Assembly: GCA_028710495.1 (NCBI GenBank)
Contig: JAQUST010000003.1
Location: 37,809-95,581 of the forward strand
Origin: Clostridia bacterium
Lineage (GTDB): Bacteria; Bacillota; Clostridia; Christensenellales; CAG-917
DNA length: 57,773 nucleotides
Direction of reading: 5' to 3'
Shown in pieces: positions 46,594-54,034 of this stretch. The position numbers were made by a program, and so were the translations under genes. Position 1 is the stretch's first letter. Every line of letters starts with the position of its first letter. Below the pieces are notes generated by a model, which was not told the DNA's origin, made no database searches, and was given only the letters and a program-made list of their open reading frames with translations.

Positions 46594-48155
46594 AGTCAAA
46601 ACTAATGTCGGGTGCGGTGGTGCTCGCAGTTTCAAGCGTGGTAGCGAAAGTGCTTGGCGCACTTTATCGAGTACCGCTCACCAACATTTTGGGCGCAGAA
46701 GGAATGGGAATGTATCAGTTGGTATTTCCTATCTATGCACTCTTTTTGACAATGTCTACGAGCGGTCTTCCAACAGCGCTATCAAGACTTGTTGCTGAAA
46801 AAAAGACGAGGGGAGAAAGCTCAAAGAAATTTTTGGTTGCAACTGGGTTATTATTGGCGGCTTTTTGTATTGTGTCAGCACTTTTGGTTGCAGGCTTATC
46901 GCTTTACATTTCGAAATTGCAAGGAAATGTGGACACCCGTATTGGCTTTCTGATTATTGCTCCCTCAATTTTATTTGTGGGAGGTATTGCTGTTTTTAGA
47001 GGATGGTTTCAGGGCAATTTTAATATGTTTCCAACCGCAATCAGCAATATCGTCGAACAAATAGTAAAGCTTACGGTTGGACTGACTTTATCAATAATTC
47101 TAGCTAAATATTACGGAATGATATATGCTGTTTACGGCGCGCTTATCGGAGTTACGCTATCTGAAGTGGTCGCTTTTTTGTATTTGTTATTTCTATATTT
47201 TTTCAAAGAGCGCAAATCAAAAACTGAAGAACTTAAACCATCAAGAGAAGAGTTCCACGCTCTTAGGAAAGTAGCATTTCCTATTGCGCTAGTTGCCATT
47301 ATGCTGCCTTTATCGCAATTTGCTGACAGTTTTTTGATTGTCAATTTGTTGAAAGGTCAAGGACTTGCAACCGAAGTTTCTACTGCTCATTATGGATTGC
47401 TCTCCGGTCCTGTTGCTTCTCTTGTCAACTTACCTATAGTCATTATGCTGTCACTTGCGATTGCGATTGTTCCAAATGTTTCGGCAGGGCGTGTCAATCA
47501 TGATTTGCAGGGGATTTTGCAAAAGAGCGCACTTTCAATAAAATTAACATATCTGATTGGTATACCGTCAGCATTGTTTTTTTTGGTGTTTGCGCGACCA
47601 ATTTTGTCTCTGCTTTATCCTAGTATAAGCGTTGCAGAACTCAACTTGTCGGTTGTGTTGCTGTCAATTTCATCTGTATCCATAATTTTTTTGTCGGCAA
47701 TGCAGGTCTACACGGCGTTGCTTCAAGCGCTCGATAGACCGTCTTTGCCTGTCCGCAATCTTGCCATAGCTGTTTTGGTCAAAGTGACATTTACAGTTAT
47801 ACTGACAAGCAGGTTTGGAATTGTGGGAACTGCAGCTTCTAATGTGTTGATGGCATTCACCGCTTATCTATTGAACGCATTATCGTTCAGAAACTATATC
47901 GGAAAGGATATAAAATTGGTCAAGAATATCGGGACAATTTTGTTCTCAGGTGTTATAATGGCACTAGCTGGCTACGCCGTTATTGCACTTTTAGAAAATC
48001 CTTATATTGCGCTGTCACTTGGAATGGTGGTTTGTATATTGATTTATGGTGTGCTAACACTTATCGGAAACACGATTGATGATAGTGAAGCCGTTTCGTT
48101 GCCATTCGGCGGAGCTATACTAAAAATGAAAAAATCCTTAAGATTTTGGGAGTGA
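46590..48155 (+). CDS. spoVB: SpoVB-like polysaccharide/lipid flippase (MOP superfamily)
   Basis: The 521-residue integral membrane protein belongs to the MVF/Wzx/SpoVB branch of the MOP superfamily, which flips lipid-linked saccharides across the membrane; SpoVB-type members act in spore cortex synthesis. The family's start is clear (VVLAVSSVVAKVLGALYRVPL, about residues 10-30), with AEGMGMYQLVFPIYA next. Some 12-14 hydrophobic segments fill the rest. The ATG overlaps the spoVT stop and the next gene starts 2 bases after its own stop. The copy corresponds to yabM of B. subtilis by position. Confidence 0.9.
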   Translation: MKSKLMSGAVVLAVSSVVAKVLGALYRVPLTNILGAEGMGMYQLVFPIYALFLTMSTSGLPTALSRLVAEKKTRGESSKKFLVATGLLLAAFCIVSALLVAGLSLYISKLQGNVDTRIGFLIIAPSILFVGGIAVFRGWFQGNFNMFPTAISNIVEQIVKLTVGLTLSIILAKYYGMIYAVYGALIGVTLSEVVAFLYLLFLYFFKERKSKTEELKPSREEFHALRKVAFPIALVAIMLPLSQFADSFLIVNLLKGQGLATEVSTAHYGLLSGPVASLVNLPIVIMLSLAIAIVPNVSAGRVNHDLQGILQKSALSIKLTYLIGIPSALFFLVFARPILSLLYPSISVAELNLSVVLLSISSVSIIFLSAMQVYTALLQALDRPSLPVRNLAIAVLVKVTFTVILTSRFGIVGTAASNVLMAFTAYLLNALSFRNYIGKDIKLVKNIGTILFSGVIMALAGYAVIALLENPYIALSLGMVVCILIYGVLTLIGNTIDDSEAVSLPFGGAILKMKKSLRFWE

Positions 48156-48157
48156 TT

Positions 48158-49279
48158 ATGAATGAATTAGACTTAATTTTTGAAATATCCACAAAATTAA
48201 ATACTATTAAAACGGAATCTCACGCATTTTACATAGCAGATGATGTTGCTCATAGCAAAGTGTTTTTTCCTTCAAAGCGAATTCCATTGCTGGTTGCTTT
48301 CTCTAATGATAATAATATTGAAAAAACCGTGAAAAAACTGATTTTGTGTTATGGCGGTGACAAAACCGTTTTCGTGATTTCAAAAAATAACGAAGTTCAA
48401 TCGACTCTAAAAGAATTGAAAAACAAAATTTGCAAAACTCAATCCGAAATTGACGACAAACATAATATTTTCCCAATGCTTTTGTTGCTTCCTTCAGAAA
48501 CTCTGACAGAAAGCAAAAAATTTGATTTTTCCGATTTGATTGAAATAATGATAAAGCTGCGAGGTGAAGGCGGATGCGAATGGGATAGAGCTCAAACTCA
48601 CGAGTCAATTCGTATAAACCTCATTGAAGAAGCCTATGAGCTTGTTGAAGCTATTGATAAGGCTGACCGTGGTATGTTACTTGAAGAAACAGGAGATGTT
48701 TTGCTTCAGGCAGTTTTCCATACGCACATAGAAATGGACAAAAATAGTTTTGATTACGGAGATATGTTGACTGCACTGTGCGAAAAGCTTCTCACAAGAC
48801 ATACTCATATATTTGGGCAAAACCATGCGGAAAATGCTGAACAAGCATTAAGTTTTTGGAATGATGCTAAAAAGGTTGAAAAAGGCTACACAAGTTTTAC
48901 GCACGCAATGGATTTGGTGCCTAAAAATTTACCTTCATTGTTATATTCGTTCAAAATTCAAAAGAAAGCAAAGAAAGCAGGATTTGACTGGAATGATATA
49001 AATGGCGCAATAGATAAAATAAGCGAGGAATTGAGCGAAGTTTTGTCTGCATCTGAAGAAAATAAGGCTATGGAAGGTGGCGATTTGCTTTTTGCAGTCG
49101 TCAATGTTTTGCGATTTTTAGATATTGAACCTGAACTGGCGCTAAAAGCTGCAACGCAAAAATTTATTCACCGTTTTGAACTTGTCGAGATAGAACTCAC
49201 AAAAGACGGAAGCGAAATGGCGAGTCACACACTCGAAGAAATGGACGCAATGTGGAATAGCATCAAGATGTGTGAATAG
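48158..49279 (+). CDS. mazG: MazG-type nucleoside triphosphate pyrophosphohydrolase with an extra N-terminal region
   Basis: MazG hydrolyses NTPs to NMPs and PPi and limits non-canonical nucleotides. The 373-residue protein has two MazG repeats in its C-terminal 245 residues: EGGCEWDRAQTHESI, IEEAYELVEAI and EETGDVLLQAV in the first, SEELSEVL and EGGDLLFAVVNVL in the second. The first 125 residues are not MazG; in Firmicutes the gene here (yabN) carries a tetrapyrrole methylase domain of about 220 residues, so this may be a worn remnant of it. ATG 48158 follows GGGAG. It closes spoVT-spoVB-mazG. Short repeats begin at its stop. Confidence 0.9.
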   Translation: MNELDLIFEISTKLNTIKTESHAFYIADDVAHSKVFFPSKRIPLLVAFSNDNNIEKTVKKLILCYGGDKTVFVISKNNEVQSTLKELKNKICKTQSEIDDKHNIFPMLLLLPSETLTESKKFDFSDLIEIMIKLRGEGGCEWDRAQTHESIRINLIEEAYELVEAIDKADRGMLLEETGDVLLQAVFHTHIEMDKNSFDYGDMLTALCEKLLTRHTHIFGQNHAENAEQALSFWNDAKKVEKGYTSFTHAMDLVPKNLPSLLYSFKIQKKAKKAGFDWNDINGAIDKISEELSEVLSASEENKAMEGGDLLFAVVNVLRFLDIEPELALKAATQKFIHRFELVEIELTKDGSEMASHTLEEMDAMWNSIKMCE

Positions 49280-49350
49280 TAGCAAAATGTGTAAAAATTA
49301 GGGAATAGCAACAAATTGTGTGGTAATGAGAGAATAGCTTAAAAATGACA
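49258..49350. repeat. degenerate repeats of the mazG 3' end
   Basis: TAGCATCAAGATGTGTGAA at the end of the gene (from 49258) is followed by related TAGCAAAATGTGTAA (49280), TAGCAACAAATTGTGTGGTAA (49306) and TAGCTTAAAAATGACAG (49336). Spacing grows from 22 to 26 to 30 bases. Confidence 0.6.
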
Positions 49351-49496
49351 GTATAGTATTTTATTCAATTCAGCTATTTATTTGCTAAAACTTCAAAATC
49401 ATAATTGCTGAGCAAAAAAAATTAACAAAAAACAAAAAAAACATAAAACATAAAAATATATCGCTCCACTGGCGAAAAGCAAATTTCGGATATGAA

Positions 49497-50516
49497 ATGA
49501 AAATTGGAAATGTACAACTAAAAAATGAATATATTTTTGCGCCGATAGCAGGATATTCTGATGTAGGCTTCAGGTCGCTCTGTTCAAAATACGGCGCAGG
49601 TCTGACTGTGACTGAAATGGTCAGCGCAAAGGGACTCAATTTCAACAACCCAAACAGCGAAGTTTTGCTAGCTACAACAAAAGGTGAGAGCCCAGTTGCG
49701 GTTCAACTTTTCGGGAGTGATCCCGAGCAACTTTTCAAAGCATCTCAAAATCCACTTTTGAAGAAATTTGATATAATTGATATAAATATGGGTTGTCCTG
49801 TCCGCAAGGTTACATCAAACGGAGAAGGTTCAGCTCTTATGAAAAACCCGAAGTTTATAGCTGAACTTGTGCAAGCAACAGTTGAGGGCGGTAAAAGACC
49901 TGTGACTGTCAAATTGCGTTCGGGATTTGATTTGAACAAGCCAACTGTTGTCGAGTGCGCAGTTTGGGCTCAAAAGGGCGGGGCTTCCGCAGTTACAATT
50001 CATCCTCGGTTTAGAGAGCAATTTTATTCAGGATATGCTGACTGGTCACTTATTGGTGAAGTAAAAAATGCGGTGGATATTCCTGTTATTGCAAATGGAG
50101 ATATAGTCGATTTTGCAAGCGCAAAAGCAGTAAAACAAGTGACAAATTGTGATGGGATTATGATAGCAAGAGGAGCTCTCGGGAAACCCTACATATTTGC
50201 GGAATTGTTGGGAAAAGCATATATAAACGATGTTGGTAAGCTTATGTTGAAGTGCGAATTCAGAGATGATGAAACGGAATATTGCGGTTGTGAAGACGAT
50301 TTTGGGAAAGACAAGGTTATCGATATAAAAGCAGATATTTTGGAACAGATTGAAGTTTTGTCAAACTTTATGAGTGAGCGTGTTGTGGCAAACAATATGA
50401 AAATGCACTTATGTTATTTTGCGAAAAATATTGCGACACCAAAGGCTGTGCGTCAATCAATAACTACTGTCAAAACTTTATCTGATTTATTGAAAGTAAT
50501 TGATGAATTCTTTTGA
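49497..50516 (+). CDS. dusB: tRNA-dihydrouridine synthase (DusB type)
   Basis: Dus enzymes reduce uridines in the tRNA D-loop using FMN. The 339-residue protein shows IFAPIAGYSDVGFR for FMN binding, TEMVSAKGL, the signature IIDINMGCPVRKVTSNGEGSALM with the catalytic Cys, VKLRSGFD and the C-terminal IANGDI and IMIARGALGKP segments. There is an extra acidic, Cys-containing stretch near residues 245-265 (CEFRDDETEYCGCEDDFGK) that I do not recognise from the family. The ATG has only a weak CGGA before it. It stands alone between mazG and trmL. Confidence 0.92.
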   Translation: MKIGNVQLKNEYIFAPIAGYSDVGFRSLCSKYGAGLTVTEMVSAKGLNFNNPNSEVLLATTKGESPVAVQLFGSDPEQLFKASQNPLLKKFDIIDINMGCPVRKVTSNGEGSALMKNPKFIAELVQATVEGGKRPVTVKLRSGFDLNKPTVVECAVWAQKGGASAVTIHPRFREQFYSGYADWSLIGEVKNAVDIPVIANGDIVDFASAKAVKQVTNCDGIMIARGALGKPYIFAELLGKAYINDVGKLMLKCEFRDDETEYCGCEDDFGKDKVIDIKADILEQIEVLSNFMSERVVANNMKMHLCYFAKNIATPKAVRQSITTVKTLSDLLKVIDEFF

Positions 50517-50550
50517 TTTTATGAGTGTATTTTGGTAAATAAATCTTACA

Positions 50551-50633
50551 TAACCGAATTGAAATAATAATCGTAACTTGAAAATTCAAATTGAATTAAT
50601 GAGTAACTTGAAAATCTAAATTGAAATAACAGA
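50551..50633. repeat. 30-base tandem repeats between dusB and trmL
   Basis: TAACTTGAAAATTCAAATTG begins a 30-base unit at 50574, repeated at 50604 as TAACTTGAAAATCTAAATTG. A shortened related copy, TAACCGAATTGAAATAATAA, starts at 50551. Confidence 0.8.
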
Positions 50634-50679
50634 GGAAATCTGATAAAAAATAATTTGAAAAAATTGAGGAGCAGAAGAA

Positions 50680-51210
50680 ATGAATATAGTTTTGGTTGAG
50701 CCTGAAATCCCTCAAAATACGGGAAATATTGTGAGAACTGCTGCTGCAACAGGAGCGAAAGTACACCTTATTGAGCCACTTGGTTTTGACATTTCCGACC
50801 GTGCTCTAAAACGCGCAGGTCTTGATTATTGGCATTTTGTGGATATAGCGGTTTACAAAAGCCTCGAAGAATTTTTTGAAAAAAACGCAAACGGAAAATA
50901 CGAAATAACTGCTGACGGCAGCTTCAAACTTGACACTGATGCTAGATTTTTTTATGCCTCCACAAAGGCTAAAAAACGCTATGACGAGGTTGAATTCCAA
51001 AAAGATGACTATGTGCTTTTCGGCAAAGAAACAAAAGGACTTCCTGAAGAACTTTTGCGCGATAATTATGACAATTCATTCCGCATTCCTATGATTGAGG
51101 GCGCGCGTTCGTTGAATCTTGCAAATTCAGTAGCAATAGTGATATACGAAGGAATGCGCCAACAAGGATTTGAAAGTCTTTTGACAAAAGGTCATTTGAC
51201 GAAATTTTGA
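50680..51210 (+). CDS. trmL: tRNA (cytidine(34)-2'-O)-methyltransferase
   Basis: TrmL methylates the ribose of the wobble base in leucine tRNAs. The 176-residue SPOUT-fold protein starts MNIVLVEPEIPQNTGNIVRT, the family's unmistakable N-terminus, followed by LIEPLGFDISDRALKRAGLDYW, FGKETKGLP, and the knotted C-terminal IPMIEGARSLNLANSVAIVIYE. A slightly longer middle (residues 70-95) is the only departure. GAGGAG is 8 bases before the ATG. It ends 80 bases before the pgk promoter. Confidence 0.93.
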   Translation: MNIVLVEPEIPQNTGNIVRTAAATGAKVHLIEPLGFDISDRALKRAGLDYWHFVDIAVYKSLEEFFEKNANGKYEITADGSFKLDTDARFFYASTKAKKRYDEVEFQKDDYVLFGKETKGLPEELLRDNYDNSFRIPMIEGARSLNLANSVAIVIYEGMRQQGFESLLTKGHLTKF

Positions 51211-51289
51211 TTCGTGGATTTATAATGAAGATGTGGCCATTTATTATGGAGTTGTATATATAATTTCATTACGCTAAAGTAAAATTTTC

Positions 51290-51318
51290 TTGCTTTGTGC
51301 GTACGCGCGTGCTATAAT
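51290..51318 (+). promoter_or_regulatory. promoter of pgk
   Basis: TTGCTT at 51290-51295 and a perfect TATAAT at 51313-51318 are 17 bases apart. The spacer is alternating and GC-rich (GTGCGTACGCGCGTGC), striking in this AT-rich sequence. The predicted leader is about 200 bases. Confidence 0.7.
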
Positions 51319-51332
51319 TATGGTCGTTGAAG

Positions 51333-51470
51333 TCAAAACTTTATACCATAATAGCAGGCAACAACTTTATAATAAAAGTCGTGTCAAAGCTTCAATATAT
51401 GAATACACAACTTAATAAAAAAAATCAGCTCAAAACTTTAAGTTCAAGACTTCAAGCTCAAAACTTCATC
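51333..51470 (+). repeat. CAAAACTT-type repeats in the long pgk leader
   Basis: TCAAAACTT or close variants start at 51333, 51359, 51384, 51405, 51430, 51443 and 51458, mostly 13 or about 25 bases apart. They occupy most of the untranslated leader between the promoter and the pgk ribosome site; nothing else is seen in this 314-base gap. Confidence 0.6.
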
Positions 51471-51524
51471 AGAAGTTAAAACATCATAATTAGAAATTAA
51501 ATTTTTACATATAAGGAGATTCTT

Positions 51525-52823
51525 ATGGCAAAAAAGACAATCAGAGACATTGATGTCAAAGGCAAAAAATGTTTGGTTCGTTGTGACTTTAATGTCCCAA
51601 TGGTCGATGGCGTTATCACCGACGAAAACCGTATCAATGGTGCGCTCCCAACTATCAAGTATTTGCTAGATGGCGGTGCAAAAGTTATTCTTTGCTCACA
51701 TATGGGCAAGCCACACAATATCTTCACAGAAGGTTTTGGCTTGAACAAGAAGGAGAAAAAGGCAGTTGAAGCACTTCCTGCCGATGAGCAAGCAGCAGCA
51801 AAAGCAGATTTTATCGCTACAGCGCTGAAAAAAGACCAAAAGAAATTCACATTGAAGCCAGTTGCTGACCGTTTGAATCAAATCTTCCCTGGCAAAGTTA
51901 CTTTTGCAACAGACCTAGTTGGTGATGATGCAAAGTCAAAAGTTGCTGCACTCAAAGACGGTGAGGCAGTTCTTCTCGAGAATACCCGCTTTGATGCAGG
52001 TGAAGAAAAAAATAGCGAAGCACTTTGCGCAAAGCTTGCAGAGTTCTGCGAAGTGTATGTCAATGATGCATTTGGAACAGCACACCGTGCACACGCAACC
52101 ACAGCCGGTATTGTTCAATTCGGATTTGCAAAAACAGCAGTGAGCGGTTTCCTTATCGAAAAAGAATTGAAATTTTTGGGTGGCGCAATCGAAAATCCAG
52201 CCCGTCCGTTTGTTTCTATACTTGGGGGAGCAAAAGTCTCAGACAAAATTGGCGTCATCGAAAGTCTTATTGACAAATGTGATACACTCATCATCGGCGG
52301 CGGAATGGCATACACTTTCAGAAAAGCTCTCGGCTACAAAGTTGGTGGCTCGCTCTTGGAAGAAGACAAAGTTGAACTCGCAAAACAACTTATGGCAAAG
52401 GCTGAGGCAAAAGGCATCAAAATGTTATTGCCTATCGACAATGTTATTGCAGATGCGTTCTCAAATGATGCAAACATTAAGGTTGTTGATGGAGATATTG
52501 AAGATGGCTGGCAAGGACTTGACATCGGTCCAAAGACTATTGCTTTGTTCAGTGAAGCTATTGCAACAGCAAAGACAGTCGTTTGGAATGGTCCGATGGG
52601 AGTTTTTGAATTTGAGAAGTTTGCAGTCGGCACAAAGGCTATTGCAAAAGCTCTCTCAGAAACAGATGCAATCACAATAATCGGCGGCGGAGACAGTGCT
52701 GCAGCAGTTGCTCAACTCGGTTATGCGGACAAGATGAGTCATATATCAACAGGTGGCGGAGCTTCACTTGAATTCTTGGAAGGCAAGGTTCTTCCTGGAA
52801 TTGATTGCCTCAACAATAAATAA
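51525..52823 (+). CDS. pgk: phosphoglycerate kinase
   Basis: PGK makes ATP from 1,3-bisphosphoglycerate in glycolysis. The 432-residue protein has the signature [30 protein letters not shown], and the C-terminal WNGPMGVFE and GGGDSAAAV nucleotide-binding segments. It is about 35-40 residues longer than usual because of a Lys/Ala/Glu-rich helical insert at residues about 70-107, after SHMGKPHN and before [10 protein letters not shown], where most PGKs have a short loop. AAGGAG precedes the ATG. It has its own promoter; gapA, its common neighbour, is not in the window, but tpiA and gpmI follow. Confidence 0.95.
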   Translation: MAKKTIRDIDVKGKKCLVRCDFNVPMVDGVITDENRINGALPTIKYLLDGGAKVILCSHMGKPHNIFTEGFGLNKKEKKAVEALPADEQAAAKADFIATALKKDQKKFTLKPVADRLNQIFPGKVTFATDLVGDDAKSKVAALKDGEAVLLENTRFDAGEEKNSEALCAKLAEFCEVYVNDAFGTAHRAHATTAGIVQFGFAKTAVSGFLIEKELKFLGGAIENPARPFVSILGGAKVSDKIGVIESLIDKCDTLIIGGGMAYTFRKALGYKVGGSLLEEDKVELAKQLMAKAEAKGIKMLLPIDNVIADAFSNDANIKVVDGDIEDGWQGLDIGPKTIALFSEAIATAKTVVWNGPMGVFEFEKFAVGTKAIAKALSETDAITIIGGGDSAAAVAQLGYADKMSHISTGGGASLEFLEGKVLPGIDCLNNK

Positions 52824-52860
52824 ATTAATCGGCAATATTGTGCGAACCTTGCGAAAAAAG

Positions 52861-53020
52861 TAGAAAACTCTTCATTTCTTCTGGGCATCCAAATAGAAAA
52901 CATTACGTTTCTTCGTGGCGTTCAGGCGGAAAGCTTTGACTTTTCCTTGTAATACGGACAGATAATTATTATTTATCTGTATTATGCAGAAAGAAAGTTT
53001 TGACTTTTCCGTTTACTAAA
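52861..53020. repeat. 33-base repeats and inverted repeat between pgk and tpiA
   Basis: Units beginning TAGAAAAC (52861, 52894), CGGAAAGC (52927) and AAGAAAGT (52991) are 33, 33 and 64 bases apart and share CTTT or TTTCTTC-type interiors. Between the last two lies an inverted repeat, ACAGATAA (52958-52965) and TTATCTGT (52973-52980). With the tpiA promoter this accounts for the 356-base gap; no obvious T-tailed terminator for pgk is present. Confidence 0.6.
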
Positions 53021-53050
53021 CTGGAGAGAAAACTAAACTGTTTTAAAATG

Positions 53051-53078
53051 TTGCAATCTCGCCTCAATATTGTATAGT
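53051..53078 (+). promoter_or_regulatory. promoter of tpiA
   Basis: TTGCAA at 53051-53056 and TATAGT at 53073-53078 are 16 bases apart, leaving a leader of about 95 bases before the tpiA ATG. Confidence 0.55.
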
Positions 53079-53179
53079 ATTGCTTTTTATGAGAACTTCG
53101 TTACAAATGAAAAAGAAATACATTTGATATGAAGAATTCATAATCAACTAAAATTAAAAAAACTTTTGGAGGATTTACA

Positions 53180-53929
53180 ATGCGTAGACCTATAATTGCA
53201 GGAAACTGGAAAATGAACAACACAATCGCTGACACAAAGACACTTATCAACGATTTGAAACCACTCGTCAAAGACGCACAATGTGATGTTGTCATTTGCG
53301 TTCCTTATACCGACCTTGCAACCGCAGTTGCAGAAACAAAAGGCTCGAACATCAAAGTTGGTTCAGAGAATGTGCACTGGGCTGAAAAAGGCGCTTTCAC
53401 TGGAGAAATTTCAGCAAAAATGCTTGTTGAACTTGGCGTTGAATATGCCATCGTCGGACACAGCGAAAGAAGACAATATTTTGGTGAGACTGACCAAACT
53501 GTCAACGCACGCACAAAAGCTGCATTGGCTGCAGGACTCAAGCCTATCGTTTGCGTGGGTGAGCTTTTGGAAGAAAGAGAAGCGGGCAAAACTGAAGAAG
53601 TTGTTGTTCGTCAAACCACCGAAGCATTCAAAGATATTCCAGATGATGAACTTGTCAATATCGTTATCGCTTATGAACCTGTTTGGGCAATCGGAACAGG
53701 CAAAACTGCAACAAGCCAAGATGCAAACGATACAATCAAAATTATTCGTGACACAATGGCAAATCTTTATTGCCCGAAGTGCGCTGAAAACAAAGTTCGT
53801 ATCCAATACGGTGGCAGTATGAATCCAAAGAATGCTACAGAACTTATGGCTATGCCACAAATTGACGGCGGGCTAATCGGCGGAGCTTCACTTAAAGCAG
53901 AAGATTTCTCAAAAGTCGTTAATTTCTAA
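53180..53929 (+). CDS. tpiA: triosephosphate isomerase
   Basis: TpiA interconverts dihydroxyacetone phosphate and glyceraldehyde 3-phosphate. The 249-residue protein shows the catalytic Lys in AGNWKMNN, the electrophile His in IVGHSERRQYF, the catalytic Glu in AYEPVWAIGTGKTA (the flexible loop follows) and the phosphate-binding YGGSMNPKN and GGLIGGASL. Length is normal. GGAGG is 8 bases before the ATG. A hairpin terminator lies between it and gpmI, so read-through may set the ratio of the two. Confidence 0.97.
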   Translation: MRRPIIAGNWKMNNTIADTKTLINDLKPLVKDAQCDVVICVPYTDLATAVAETKGSNIKVGSENVHWAEKGAFTGEISAKMLVELGVEYAIVGHSERRQYFGETDQTVNARTKAALAAGLKPIVCVGELLEEREAGKTEEVVVRQTTEAFKDIPDDELVNIVIAYEPVWAIGTGKTATSQDANDTIKIIRDTMANLYCPKCAENKVRIQYGGSMNPKNATELMAMPQIDGGLIGGASLKAEDFSKVVNF

Positions 53930-53976
53930 ATCGCATTATGGCGAATTTGCCACTAGAGGATTAAATTTTACTTTAT

Positions 53977-54016
53977 AAAACGGCAAACCACTAAAATGGC
54001 TAATGCCGTTTTTATA
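53977..54016 (+). terminator. terminator between tpiA and gpmI
   Basis: AAAACGGCA at 53977-53985 pairs with TGCCGTTTT at 54004-54012 around an 18-base loop, followed by T. The loop contains an in-frame ATG for gpmI, which is unlikely to be its start. Confidence 0.65.
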
Positions 54017-54034
54017 GTAACAAAGGAAGACAAA

